Of a DNA stretch of 64,000 bases, positions 53,528 through 61,789 are shown in pieces. The position numbers were made by a program, and so were the translations under genes. Where the stretch lies: the NCBI RefSeq assembly GCF_024055595.1, contig NZ_JAMXOF010000002.1, positions 1 through 64,000 of the forward strand, written 5' to 3'. Source of the stretch: Mucilaginibacter aurantiaciroseus (lineage in GTDB: Bacteria > Bacteroidota > Bacteroidia > Sphingobacteriales > Sphingobacteriaceae). Below the pieces are notes generated by a model that saw nothing but the letters and a program-made list of their open reading frames with translations, ran no database searches and was not told the origin of the DNA. Position 1 is the first letter of the stretch, and each line of letters begins with the position of its first letter.

Positions 53528-54933
53528 ATATTCATCATGTCATGATCCATCTTGCGTTTGCTTACGCCCATTTTCATGAGGCTGGGCGTAATGCGCAGGT
53601 AAACCTGTAAACCAATGGGTGCCGTGCCATAAAGTTGCTTCAGTGCCTGCGGAGAGGCGTTCAGCGTAGCTTGCAAACCAACGGTTAGATTGGTGTTTTT
53701 AAAAGTTGATACAATGCGATTAGTGCCAAGTGTTATGGCATTAATGCCATAGTTTGGATTGCCGGGATAAAGGGTTTCCAGGTCTAGTTCGCCGGCATCT
53801 TTTTGCACATATTCGTATCGGCCGTAAATGGCAGTTTTATTTAATTGCAAGCTATTCTCTAACAATACAGCAGGCTGCGTACGGCCATGGTGGCGGTTTT
53901 GTCCGTAAACCAATGTGGTGGCTACGTAACTATTTTCGCCAAGCATTTTAGTATGAATGGCCGATGCGGAAAATCGGTTTACATCATCATTTGGCTCGGC
54001 TTCCTCAGGGCTTTTTAGCCATCCATTTGATACCTGTAGTGCCCACTCTTTGGATGGGTTAACCGATAAGCGCACCGAGTAAGAATCAAACCTTGGTCTA
54101 TCAAAATTGTAGCGGTGTTCATCGGGTTCGCGGCCTGTGAATATCGATCCTTCCAACTTTACATTTTTGTATCTAAATCCTAAGGTAGCCGTACCGAAGG
54201 TAATGTGCGTTGCATCCGCATAATGGTGACTTAGGGGCGCATCAGGGTTATTCATGGCCGAAATTCGGTGCATAAATGCCGGTGGCCCAAGCGCAGGCTC
54301 GCCCGGCATCCCAACGGAAAGGGAAACATCTGTGTTCTTGGCCACGCGCTGGGTATAAGCCACGCTCAGTTCCGAAAACAGGTCATGCGGGTGCTGGCGA
54401 TCAACCAGTTTTTTGCCCTGATACGATTCTCCGGTTTGGTACAGGAGCGGGTAGCCATCGTTACCTACCGTAAATGCATCCAGGGAGAACATGGTGTTGA
54501 TTGCGAACAAACCATTGCTGCCTATTTTGCGCTGCGCCATGTACATAAACCAGTTTGGTACATCAAACTGGCTGCCGCCGCGGCTGCCTTTGTTAAGCAG
54601 GTCCTGCTTATTGTATCGTGCAAAAAAGCTTCCATGGATCATTTGCATCCACTTTTTGCCATGCACCATGTACATATACATCGGCGTTTCATCGGGTACC
54701 CAGGAAGTTCCCGAACCATCGCGGCTCATTGGCAAATCCAGCGAAAATTGGCTGGTCATGCTCATATTGTGCTTCGTAGTATCATGCTGCATTTCGGCCA
54801 TCATTTTGGCTTGGTCGTGCTTCATGTGTTTTTTAGTGGTATCCGTTTGCATGTGTTGCATGTGGTCCATCTGCTGAGCGTTGGCAGTTATGGCCCATAC
54901 CAGCAAGGCGAGTATTACGAGATATATTTTCAT
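53524..54933 (-). CDS. Outer-membrane barrel protein with His/Met-rich N-terminus
   Basis: A 469-residue secreted protein. After the signal peptide (MKIYLVILALLVWAITANA) comes a 45-residue stretch of MDHMQHMQTDTTKKHMKHDQ type, rich in Met and His, which suits binding of Cu(I) or other soft metals. The remainder has many amphipathic strands (YMVHGKKWMQMIHGSFFARYN, VKLEGSIFTGREPDEHRYNFDRPRFDSYSVRLSV), suggesting an outer-membrane barrel, and the C-terminus is again Met/His-rich (HDMMNM). It is last in a four-gene minus-strand group with a heavy-metal-associated domain protein. Function in copper binding or export is inferred. Confidence 0.72.
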   Translation of the reverse strand: MKIYLVILALLVWAITANAQQMDHMQHMQTDTTKKHMKHDQAKMMAEMQHDTTKHNMSMTSQFSLDLPMSRDGSGTSWVPDETPMYMYMVHGKKWMQMIHGSFFARYNKQDLLNKGSRGGSQFDVPNWFMYMAQRKIGSNGLFAINTMFSLDAFTVGNDGYPLLYQTGESYQGKKLVDRQHPHDLFSELSVAYTQRVAKNTDVSLSVGMPGEPALGPPAFMHRISAMNNPDAPLSHHYADATHITFGTATLGFRYKNVKLEGSIFTGREPDEHRYNFDRPRFDSYSVRLSVNPSKEWALQVSNGWLKSPEEAEPNDDVNRFSASAIHTKMLGENSYVATTLVYGQNRHHGRTQPAVLLENSLQLNKTAIYGRYEYVQKDAGELDLETLYPGNPNYGINAITLGTNRIVSTFKNTNLTVGLQATLNASPQALKQLYGTAPIGLQVYLRITPSLMKMGVSKRKMDHDMMNM

Positions 54934-54944
54934 TGTAAGATGAT

Positions 54945-55745
54945 CTATAAGTTAAAAAAGTTGTACTCGAACCGTACCAGGTACATATTGGCGCTATTGC
55001 GTTGCATGTTATTGTACAATGGGGTTCGGTAAGAAAAATCGAGGCGGCAAACGCTGTTGAAGATCAGTTGCATGGCAGGGGCAACATCCAAATAGTTTTG
55101 TTTATAGCCGGGGTTATTCTTACCAAGCAGTTCTACATATAGATTAAGGTTTACCTGATCGTAGCTGGTATACCGTTTAGGCAACACCAGGTAACCTGCT
55201 GAAAGGGTATAGGCCAGTGCTTCTTTAGCACCGTTAATTGTACCCAATTCATTAGCGCTATTCAACCCACGCAGGTAACTTGCCGAGCCGGATATGGCCA
55301 ACTTATGCAATAATTGAGTAAATACCAAACCGCTTTGTAAACCCGAATTATCACCCTCCAACGCGATCTCCTGCTGCTGGTATGGGTTACGGCTAATAGC
55401 CGCTTTCCCAAATACAGCCCCTCGGAAATGGGTTTGCACTGCATCTACAGAAAGAAATCTGTATTTGGCGTAAAAGCTGCTGCCCTCAAACCGTTGGTTG
55501 CTTTGATAAAAGTTAGAGGTGTATAAAGCGCCATGCAGCATCAGTTTGCCGGTAGCGCCATACATAGCCTCTAAAGTGGTTCGGTTTTTAAACATGGATG
55601 CCGCTTTAAACCCCTGGTTCTCCAGCCTTATGCCTAAGGAGTGCGCAGCCATGTTACTGGCAGGCTCGGTGTTTACATATAACTCTTGTGCGTGCGCAAA
55701 GCATGCCATTGCCGTTAGACAAAAAGCCAATAAAATAACCTTCAT
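54945..55745 (-). CDS. Outer-membrane beta-barrel protein, unknown family
   Basis: A 266-residue protein with a signal peptide ending ACFAHAQ and a chain of short amphipathic strands with aromatic girdles (FYQSNQRFEGSSFYAKYRF, VNLNLYVELLGKN, YLVRFEYNFFNL). The C-terminal Phe-x-Leu end fits an outer-membrane barrel. It lies 11 bases from the next gene of the metal group, so it is cotranscribed. I do not recognise the family. Confidence 0.65.
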   Translation of the reverse strand: MKVILLAFCLTAMACFAHAQELYVNTEPASNMAAHSLGIRLENQGFKAASMFKNRTTLEAMYGATGKLMLHGALYTSNFYQSNQRFEGSSFYAKYRFLSVDAVQTHFRGAVFGKAAISRNPYQQQEIALEGDNSGLQSGLVFTQLLHKLAISGSASYLRGLNSANELGTINGAKEALAYTLSAGYLVLPKRYTSYDQVNLNLYVELLGKNNPGYKQNYLDVAPAMQLIFNSVCRLDFSYRTPLYNNMQRNSANMYLVRFEYNFFNL

Positions 55746-55767
55746 AAAATGAGTTTTAAGAAAGTGC

Positions 55768-56268
55768 TTAAATTGCTAAATGATAAGTGCGGCCGGTAGC
55801 GTTTGCAGGTTCTTCAGGTGCTTTACCAAGGTGTTTTTTGGTAACTGAAGACGGTGCAAAACCTTTATCTACAATGGTAACTGTAACCAGGCCGGTTAAT
55901 GCTTTTTCAACATTAAGCAGCTTGTAGGTATTAGCACCATAGGTGAAAGCATTGTCGGCAACCTTTGCGTTATCAAAGTTGAAGGTGGTTTTTAGATAAC
56001 TAACCGAAAAGCCCGAATCTTTTACCTTTTTGCTGATCTGTGCAAAATCTACCGGGACATCATTTTTAAAGGTGATGACATAGATGTTGCGCATCAGGTC
56101 GGGTTTTATTTCGCTAACGAATGGCAGTGCTTTTAATGATTTTTCGGTAGTGCGCGCACAAAGTGAACAGGTAAGGCCGCTAACTTGTAGTTCGGCCTTT
56201 GTGAATTGTGCTTTTGCAACGGTTACGGTTGCTATAAATAGGATTATATATACTTTAAGGGTTTTCAT
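55768..56268 (-). CDS. Heavy-metal-associated (HMA) domain protein, exported
   Basis: A 166-residue protein with signal peptide MKTLKVYIILFIATVTVAKA and an HMA fold at residues 21-90. The metal motif is SGLTCSLCARTTEKSLKALP (CxxC, as in CopZ and ATPase N-domains), followed by FVSEIKPDLMRNIYVITFK and VSYLKTTF. A second domain (TVTIVDKGFAPSSVTKKHLGK) completes it. It would bind Cu(I) or another soft metal in the periplasm and hand it to a partner in this group. Confidence 0.83.
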   Translation of the reverse strand: MKTLKVYIILFIATVTVAKAQFTKAELQVSGLTCSLCARTTEKSLKALPFVSEIKPDLMRNIYVITFKNDVPVDFAQISKKVKDSGFSVSYLKTTFNFDNAKVADNAFTYGANTYKLLNVEKALTGLVTVTIVDKGFAPSSVTKKHLGKAPEEPANATGRTYHLAI

Positions 56269-56324
56269 GTTATTAAAAATTAAATTTAAATTGATATGTT
56301 AAATCTTGTGGAGAAGATCCAATA

Positions 56325-56714
56325 TCAAATTTTCAAAGTTCTATTTTTAATAAATGAGGGGACGCTCTGCTTCGGCGCTTCGGGTGGGCCGCGGTCAAAA
56401 AATAAGTTAAGTAAAATTTGATGTACAGGTAATAGAAAATCACCAAACAAAGACTTTGGAAGAACTACTGGAGCTGTTTTTGCAATAAATGAGTTTGGCT
56501 GGCTTTCGTGGCTATCCTTAACTTTTACATCAAGCTTAGTATCTTTACAGCATTTCATTTTGCTTTTAGTCATCAGAGCAACGCAGCTTTTGGCAGGAGC
56601 ATTTATTTTGATAGCTGCAACGTGGTTGCCGCAGTAATGTAAGTTCAGCGCAAAGCCGGTTGATGTAATTACATACATCAAAACCAAAAACAATACGCCT
56701 GCCTTCTTTATCAT
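56325..56714 (-). CDS. HYC_CC_PP family protein
   Basis: A 129-residue exported protein from ATG 56714; an upstream ATG adds a hydrophobic but improbable tail. Its three hallmarks are LHYCGNHV, KMKCCKDTK and a C-terminal RGPPEAP, which give the family its name. The Cys residues are likely metal ligands or disulphides. The family is found near copper and other metal genes in this phylum. It heads the minus-strand metal group, 56 bases before the HMA gene. Confidence 0.82.
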   Translation of the reverse strand: MIKKAGVLFLVLMYVITSTGFALNLHYCGNHVAAIKINAPAKSCVALMTKSKMKCCKDTKLDVKVKDSHESQPNSFIAKTAPVVLPKSLFGDFLLPVHQILLNLFFDRGPPEAPKQSVPSFIKNRTLKI

Positions 56715-56791
56715 TACACAAAAATACATTATTAACTGCCTCATTTCAAACATGTAGAGGAATTATTATTGTCTGCCTAGTGTAAATAAAA

Positions 56792-56826
56792 ATATAATTC
56801 GTTTCTTTGTTTAGATTTAATCTAAA
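56792..56826 (+). promoter_or_regulatory. Promoter-like element and small palindrome upstream of the DUF6607-like gene
   Basis: Bases 56792-56809 (ATATAATTCGTTTCTTTG) are identical to the element before era. Directly after comes TTAGATTTAATCTAA (56811-56825), arms TTAGAT/ATCTAA, 12 bases before the ATG at 56838. The palindrome could be an operator; its TTAG...CTAA frame recalls the DtxR-type site at 38878, but the spacing differs. Confidence 0.45.
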
Positions 56827-56837
56827 TAATAATAGCA

Positions 56838-57755
56838 ATGAAAAAATTTATATTCTTATTATCACTTTGCATTTGCGCTATAAGCGTATCTGCACAATCT
56901 AAATTTGAGCGGGACAGGGCCGCTATTAAGTCCTTAGCAGGTTACTACAAAGTTACCTTCAATTACGCCGAAACTTTCGCACCGGATACCGCTTATAAAT
57001 TCCACCCGCGCTACCATTCATGGGGTTATGAATGGGCTATTGTAGTGGAAGATTCTCCGAAAAAGATCTCCATTCAGCATTTATTAGTTGTTGGCGATAG
57101 CACCGTTATCAAACACTGGCGCGAGGATTGGGTGTACGAACAACCAACCATACTGGCTTATGAGAAAGATAACACCTGGAAAAAAGTTGCTTTAAAACCG
57201 GCAGATGTGAAAGGCCGCTGGATCCAGAAAGTTTACCAGGTTGATGATAGCCCACGTTACGAGAGCATTGGTACCTGGTTACACGTTGATGGCCGCCACG
57301 AATGGCAAAGCAAAACAGATTCGCCGCTGCCACGCCGCGAGTTCACCAAACGCAGCGACTATAATGTACTTAATCGCGGTAACCGCATTTACTTAACCGC
57401 TAATGGTTGGATGTACGAGCAGGATAATAATAAGGTAGTACGCAGTGCCGATGGAGACAAAATTATAGCCCAGGAAAAAGGTTTTGAGGAGTTTACCAAG
57501 GTTGACGAAGCTAAATTTGCTTATGCCAAAAAATGGTGGGCAGGCCAGCAAAGTTACTGGACTGATGCCCGTGCTGCTTGGGATGCTGTTTTCGCTAAAA
57601 ATGCTACCATTAAATTGAGCGGCAAAAAAGATGGTAAGCTCCTTTACGAGCAACTATTCGATTTAGCCGAAAAGTCTGAAAAAGAGAAATGGAGCTCTGA
57701 CAAGAACAAAGCCGAAACCACCAAGATGATTAACAATTACGTTAACGCGTCTTAA
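56838..57755 (+). CDS. Secreted DUF6607-like protein
   Basis: A 305-residue exported protein with signal peptide MKKFIFLLSLCICAISVSA before Q. The chain is rich in Trp, Tyr and charged residues (NYAETFAPDTAYKFHPRYHSWGYEWAIVVED, RYESIGTWLHVDGRHEWQSKTDSPLPRREFTKRSDYNVLNRGNR), the pattern of the DUF6607 family as I recall it. Function unknown. It runs divergently from the HYC_CC_PP gene and may share its metal-linked control. Confidence 0.62.
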   Translation: MKKFIFLLSLCICAISVSAQSKFERDRAAIKSLAGYYKVTFNYAETFAPDTAYKFHPRYHSWGYEWAIVVEDSPKKISIQHLLVVGDSTVIKHWREDWVYEQPTILAYEKDNTWKKVALKPADVKGRWIQKVYQVDDSPRYESIGTWLHVDGRHEWQSKTDSPLPRREFTKRSDYNVLNRGNRIYLTANGWMYEQDNNKVVRSADGDKIIAQEKGFEEFTKVDEAKFAYAKKWWAGQQSYWTDARAAWDAVFAKNATIKLSGKKDGKLLYEQLFDLAEKSEKEKWSSDKNKAETTKMINNYVNAS

Positions 57756-57778
57756 ATATTCTCATCTACCGTTGAAAT

Positions 57779-57811
57779 AAGGAAGGCTCTGCAATTTGCA
57801 GGGCCTTCCTT
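57779..57811 (+). terminator. Rho-independent terminator
   Basis: AAGGAAGGCTCTGCAA and TTGCAGGGCCTTCCTT form a nearly perfect stem and are followed by ATTATG. It lies 23 bases after the DUF6607-like stop. Confidence 0.78.
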
Positions 57812-57898
57812 ATTATGTAAAATCAACCCCACTCACCATGTCATTTCTAACAAAATTTCTCACTATCGTTCAAAATGAAAGATGGAGAGTTTTTAATG

Positions 57899-58387
57899 TT
57901 ATTTTACCGCTTTTAAAGTAGCTGTTACCTTACCGCATTCTAACATATCATCACCATAATATGGGTTGCGGATGTCCTCAGATTCGCTTAACCAGGCTGC
58001 TTTTTTCATTGGGCAATACTGCTGATAGATGGTAGTGCCGTTAAGCTTTAAGCCGGATAAAAGGCTGTACATGTTTTTTGATAAATTCCCGAAATGTTCG
58101 CGCTGATGATCTATAACAGTAGTTTGGCTAATATGGCGGCTATCGAATTTTAGTTTATCTAAATAGGTAGCCAGTAGCTTTTGCTGGGAAGGCTTTAACC
58201 CTTTAATAGGGTGGGACAATGCTGTAACCAACTCAGCAGAACGGCTTTTGGCAAGGGTTGCATTACTTGCCACCAATGCGTTTTTTACACCAATATATGA
58301 TGCGGTTACTTTATCAATAGCGGCGTTTTGTGCTTTTGCAACAACGATTGATAGCACGAGGATCAGGCTTAGAAGTGTCTTTTTCAT
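57899..58387 (-). CDS. DUF3347 protein, periplasmic, copper-linked
   Basis: A 162-residue exported protein with signal peptide MKKTLLSLILVLSIVVAKA. The C-terminal motif YCPMKKAAWLSESEDIRNPYYGDDMLECG is diagnostic for DUF3347, a domain also attached to CusB-type efflux adaptors, with Cys, Met and the C-terminal Cys as likely copper ligands. The N-terminal helical part has the QREHFGNLSKNMYSLL block. It fits the neighbouring HMA and HYC_CC_PP genes, though it lies beyond the DUF6607-like gene and has its own transcript. Confidence 0.85.
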   Translation of the reverse strand: MKKTLLSLILVLSIVVAKAQNAAIDKVTASYIGVKNALVASNATLAKSRSAELVTALSHPIKGLKPSQQKLLATYLDKLKFDSRHISQTTVIDHQREHFGNLSKNMYSLLSGLKLNGTTIYQQYCPMKKAAWLSESEDIRNPYYGDDMLECGKVTATLKAVK

Positions 58388-58412
58388 GATTTATAAACGT
58401 TATAGATCAAAC

Positions 58413-58847
58413 TTAAGCATATTGCTTTATAATTTCATTACAACCTGCTTCAATCAGTTTAAAAATCGGCGCAAATTGCGCGTCATCGTAATATGGGTCG
58501 GGGACAATTTGGTCGCCTAAAAGCATCTTAACTTTCTTGCGGTCTTCATTGTTACGGGCAAGGGCAAGTACATTGCTCAGGTTGCTTTTGTCCATTACCA
58601 GTATTAGGTCAAACTCATCAAAATCCTTCACACGAAATAAGCGGCAAACCTGTTTGGCGATATTGATGCCCTCGTTTGCTGCTGCTTTGATAGAACGCCT
58701 GTCGGGAGCGCGGCCAACATGCCAGTCGCCGGTACCTGCGGAGTCCACCTGCCAATCAAGCCCGGCTTTATCTGCCAGGTGCTGCATAATACCCTCCGCC
58801 AGCGGCGAACGGCAAATATTACCCAGGCAAACCATTAGTATTTTCAT
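58413..58847 (-). CDS. Low-molecular-weight protein-tyrosine phosphatase
   Basis: A 144-residue cytoplasmic phosphatase from ATG 58847, chosen because MKILMVCLGNICRSP begins exactly as the family does; the longer frame upstream has no homologous sequence. The P-loop is CLGNICRS (Cys7, Arg13) and the general-acid loop is VPDPYYDD (Asp). Such enzymes remove phosphate from tyrosine of bacterial kinases or from arginine. Substrate unknown. Confidence 0.93.
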   Translation of the reverse strand: MKILMVCLGNICRSPLAEGIMQHLADKAGLDWQVDSAGTGDWHVGRAPDRRSIKAAANEGINIAKQVCRLFRVKDFDEFDLILVMDKSNLSNVLALARNNEDRKKVKMLLGDQIVPDPYYDDAQFAPIFKLIEAGCNEIIKQYA

Positions 58848-58929
58848 TTTTTGGAGTAAGGGGTTGATTGGGTTGATTACGTGAGTGGTTCTAATCATAC
58901 AACTACTCACTTAATCAACCACTCACCAA

Positions 58930-59727
58930 TTAACCGAATATCTGGTTCAACAATGCCGCTACCCTTACGCCACCTTTAACCAGTTGGTCGTTCAGAGTGC
59001 CGATATATTCAAAGTTATATTTGTAAACATTTATTTTATCGGTGTCTTTAACACCTGCGTAGATCTTGGCAGCTAAATGGTTCGACTCTAACAACCACTG
59101 GCTTACGGGTGATTTTTGCCAATCTTTAATTTGCGCGACAGTTGGGTGATTGATCCAGCTTACATACTCAGTATAGCTTAATTGCTGAAAATCTATCAGC
59201 TGGCTATCCCAAATAGAATGCAGATTGGTGTCCTTATCAAACCATTTTAACTTCACATCATTACCACCTTTATCACTCAGGTGGCCGGTATGCATAGGTT
59301 GATGAATATCTTCTATAATGTGAATCAGCATACGCAAAGCAAGCCGTTTGTTGTTTTTAGCGAGGTTTTTCTTTTTCAGTTCGCCCACTAAAAAGTTTAT
59401 TTTAGTGTAAGCATCAGTAAGGGTATCCTTCTTTAAAAATTCCTGCATTTCCGGGTAACTGTATTCCCGTTCCATATTGATAAAATGCCAGTTATACAGG
59501 TAATTATATTGCGGGTCTGATTTTATAAAATCGGCCCAGTTGCTGGTTATGGCTAACGATTCGGTACCAAGGATTGCCTTAATGGCGGCGCGGGCTTTCG
59601 CGTTTAAGTAACTATCGGCAATTTGGCCGCTAATGCGATGGCCATTTGTGCCCCATGCCATGGCTTGTACCGGCAGGTAAATAATGGCTATGCCTAAAAT
59701 TATTTTTTTAAAAATGCTGGTTTTCAT
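58930..59727 (-). CDS. S1/P1-type nuclease, exported
   Basis: A 265-residue zinc nuclease for single-stranded DNA/RNA. The signal peptide ends VQAMA, so that the mature chain begins at Trp25 (WGTNGHR), as required because the N-terminal Trp is a zinc ligand. The other ligands are in WHFINME, IHIIEDIHQPMHTGHLSDKGGNDVKLKW (His/Asp/His) and HSIWDSQLI. It likely serves phosphate or nucleotide salvage from outside. Its 3' end is next to the lipoprotein gene, on the same strand. Confidence 0.93.
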   Translation of the reverse strand: MKTSIFKKIILGIAIIYLPVQAMAWGTNGHRISGQIADSYLNAKARAAIKAILGTESLAITSNWADFIKSDPQYNYLYNWHFINMEREYSYPEMQEFLKKDTLTDAYTKINFLVGELKKKNLAKNNKRLALRMLIHIIEDIHQPMHTGHLSDKGGNDVKLKWFDKDTNLHSIWDSQLIDFQQLSYTEYVSWINHPTVAQIKDWQKSPVSQWLLESNHLAAKIYAGVKDTDKINVYKYNFEYIGTLNDQLVKGGVRVAALLNQIFG

Positions 59728-59732
59728 GCTTT

Positions 59733-60248
59733 TTACAATGGTTTTGGTGTACAGGAGTTTCTTTTTACTAAACGTGTGTTAATGGCAATTACGCTTGATG
59801 TTGGGTTGAACTGGACAAGCGAATCGGTCTTCTTTACTATCTTAAATCTTTCCTCGTAAACACCCGAACGGAAACAGCCCGACGGATCTTTGTAGCTATA
59901 GTCTGCATTGCAGAACAATCCGCGCACGTGCAGGGTATCGTTACGTTGCTCGTAAACGCCTTTAACGTACTCTGTCCATTGGCCGCCTTTGGTACAGCTA
60001 TCGGCGCCGATATTTGCTTTGCTGATGGTTTTGATGCTCACAAAAAACGAATCGCAGTTAAACTTAAGATTATATAAAGAATAACTTACCAATTGCTTCT
60101 GCATTGTTACACTATCCTGCTGCCAGTCGCCCTGTAAATAACTCTCGCCCGGCGTTTGCATATCAGGGTTGAAGTGACAAGCAGTTTGCAGCAGGCAGTT
60201 TGTAGTTAGCATTAATGCGAAAGCTAAATAAGCGAAAGGTTTTTTCAT
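59733..60248 (-). CDS. Lipoprotein, unknown function
   Basis: A 171-residue lipoprotein: MKKPFAYLAFALMLTTNCLLQTAC with lipobox LQTAC, Cys24 the lipid-modified residue. The rest is beta-rich (GDWQQDSVTMQKQLVSYSLYNLKFNCDSFFVSI), with five more Cys (CDSFF, DSCTKGG, FCNADYS, GCFRSG, NSCTPKPL) that could form disulphides. It is five bases upstream of the S1/P1 nuclease ATG, so the two are one transcript. No family recognised. Confidence 0.7.
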   Translation of the reverse strand: MKKPFAYLAFALMLTTNCLLQTACHFNPDMQTPGESYLQGDWQQDSVTMQKQLVSYSLYNLKFNCDSFFVSIKTISKANIGADSCTKGGQWTEYVKGVYEQRNDTLHVRGLFCNADYSYKDPSGCFRSGVYEERFKIVKKTDSLVQFNPTSSVIAINTRLVKRNSCTPKPL

Positions 60249-60256
60249 GCGATGTA

Positions 60257-60305
60257 AGCAAATAAAAAGCCCCTCTCTTGCGGAGAGGGGTTTGGGGTGA
60301 GGCTC
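60257..60305 (-). terminator. GC-rich hairpin after fumC (repeat family)
   Basis: Minus strand: AGCCTCACCCCAAACCCCTC, then TCCGCAAGAGAGGGGCTTTT. The CCCCTCTC/GAGAGGGG stem and T-rich end make it a plausible fumC terminator. The same sequence in shorter form is fused to the AlkA-like gene (27023-27055). Confidence 0.75.
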
Positions 60306-60308
60306 TTT

Positions 60309-61706
60309 TTATTTTAAAGAGCCTATCATATCTTCGGGGCGTACCCATTCGTCAAATTGTTCGTTGGTTAGGTAACCCAGGCCAACCGCAGCTTCGCGAA
60401 GCGATTTGTTTTCTTTTAGCGCTGTTTTGGCAATTTTAGCTGCGTTCTCATAACCAATGTGCGGATTAAGGGCGGTAACCAGCATCAGCGAATTTTCGAG
60501 ATGCTTCTTGATGCCATCGTAGTTTGGTTGAATACCAACAGCGCAATGATCATTGAATGATACGCAGGCATCACCAATTAATCTGGCCGACTGCAGGAAG
60601 TTTGCGGCCATTAGAGGTTTAAAAACATTCAGCTCGTAATGGCCGTTTGAACCACCGATTGAAATGGCAACATCGTTCCCCATAACCTGTGCGGCAACCA
60701 TGGTAACCGCCTCGTTTTGGGTTGGGTTAACCTTACCCGGCATAATTGATGAACCTGGCTCATTATCCGGTATATGGATCTCGCCAATACCCGAACGCGG
60801 ACCAGATGCCAGCATCCTGATGTCGTTAGCTATCTTCATTAACGATACCGCTATTTGCTTTAAAGCGCCATGGCTTTCTACAATGGCATCGTGTGCGGCA
60901 AGGGCCTCAAATTTATTTTCGGCAGTAATGAACGGCAGGTTGGTAAATTTAGCAATGTATTCAGCAACTTTAACATCATAACCTTTTGGAGTGTTGATGC
61001 CCGTGCCTACAGCAGTACCGCCAAGGGCAAGCTCACTTAAGTGATCGAAGGTGTTACGCAGGGCTTTTAAACCATGATTTAACTGCGATACATAACCCGA
61101 AAATTCCTGGCCTAAAGTAAGTGGCGTAGCATCCATTAAGTGGGTACGGCCAATTTTTACAACGCTTTTAAATTCTTCACTTTTTGCTTTTAAAGTATCG
61201 CGCAGTTTCTCGATACCCGGGATGGTTAAATCAATCAAAATTTTGTATGCCGCAATGTGCATAGCGGTTGGGTAAGTATCGTTTGATGATTGCGATTTGT
61301 TTACGTCATCATTCGGGTGGATGAAGGTTTTGCCTTCGCCCAAAGTATTACCCTGTATGACGTGCGCGCGGTTTGCAACCACTTCATTAACGTTCATGTT
61401 CGATTGCGTGCCCGAACCTGTTTGCCAGATCACCAATGGAAACTCGCTTGCAAGCGAACCGGTCAGGATCTCGTCACAAACCTGTGCTATTAGGTCGCGT
61501 TTATCGGCAGGTAAAACGCCAAGGTCGGTATTGGTGTAGGCCGCTGCTTTTTTAAGGTAAGCAAAGGCATCTATAATTTCCTTTGGCATAGAGGCCTCTG
61601 GGCCTATTTTGAAATTGTTGCGCGAGCGTTCGGTTTGCGCCCCCCAGTATTTGTCGGCCGGTACCTGTACCGCGCCCATGGTATCATGTTCGGTTCTGAA
61701 ACTCAT
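60309..61706 (-). CDS. fumC: Fumarate hydratase, class II
   Basis: A 465-residue TCA-cycle enzyme converting fumarate and malate. ATG 61706 gives [28 protein letters not shown], the normal start; nine residues further upstream are rejected. Conserved segments are [37 protein letters not shown] and the signature [15 protein letters not shown]. Homotetramer of the aspartase/fumarase superfamily, iron-free. No linked TCA genes. Confidence 0.95.
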   Translation of the reverse strand: MSFRTEHDTMGAVQVPADKYWGAQTERSRNNFKIGPEASMPKEIIDAFAYLKKAAAYTNTDLGVLPADKRDLIAQVCDEILTGSLASEFPLVIWQTGSGTQSNMNVNEVVANRAHVIQGNTLGEGKTFIHPNDDVNKSQSSNDTYPTAMHIAAYKILIDLTIPGIEKLRDTLKAKSEEFKSVVKIGRTHLMDATPLTLGQEFSGYVSQLNHGLKALRNTFDHLSELALGGTAVGTGINTPKGYDVKVAEYIAKFTNLPFITAENKFEALAAHDAIVESHGALKQIAVSLMKIANDIRMLASGPRSGIGEIHIPDNEPGSSIMPGKVNPTQNEAVTMVAAQVMGNDVAISIGGSNGHYELNVFKPLMAANFLQSARLIGDACVSFNDHCAVGIQPNYDGIKKHLENSLMLVTALNPHIGYENAAKIAKTALKENKSLREAAVGLGYLTNEQFDEWVRPEDMIGSLK

Positions 61707-61789
61707 ATGGATAGTATGTTTTTGCAGGGGCAAATTTAAGGTTTTATGTGGGTTTAAGCTAAACGAATACAGGTAATCTTTTTGTTATT

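Noticed and set aside
54268..55032. 254-codon plus-strand frame
   Set aside because: Antisense to two outer-membrane genes of the metal group; His- and Cys-rich from reversed His/Met codons, no family features.
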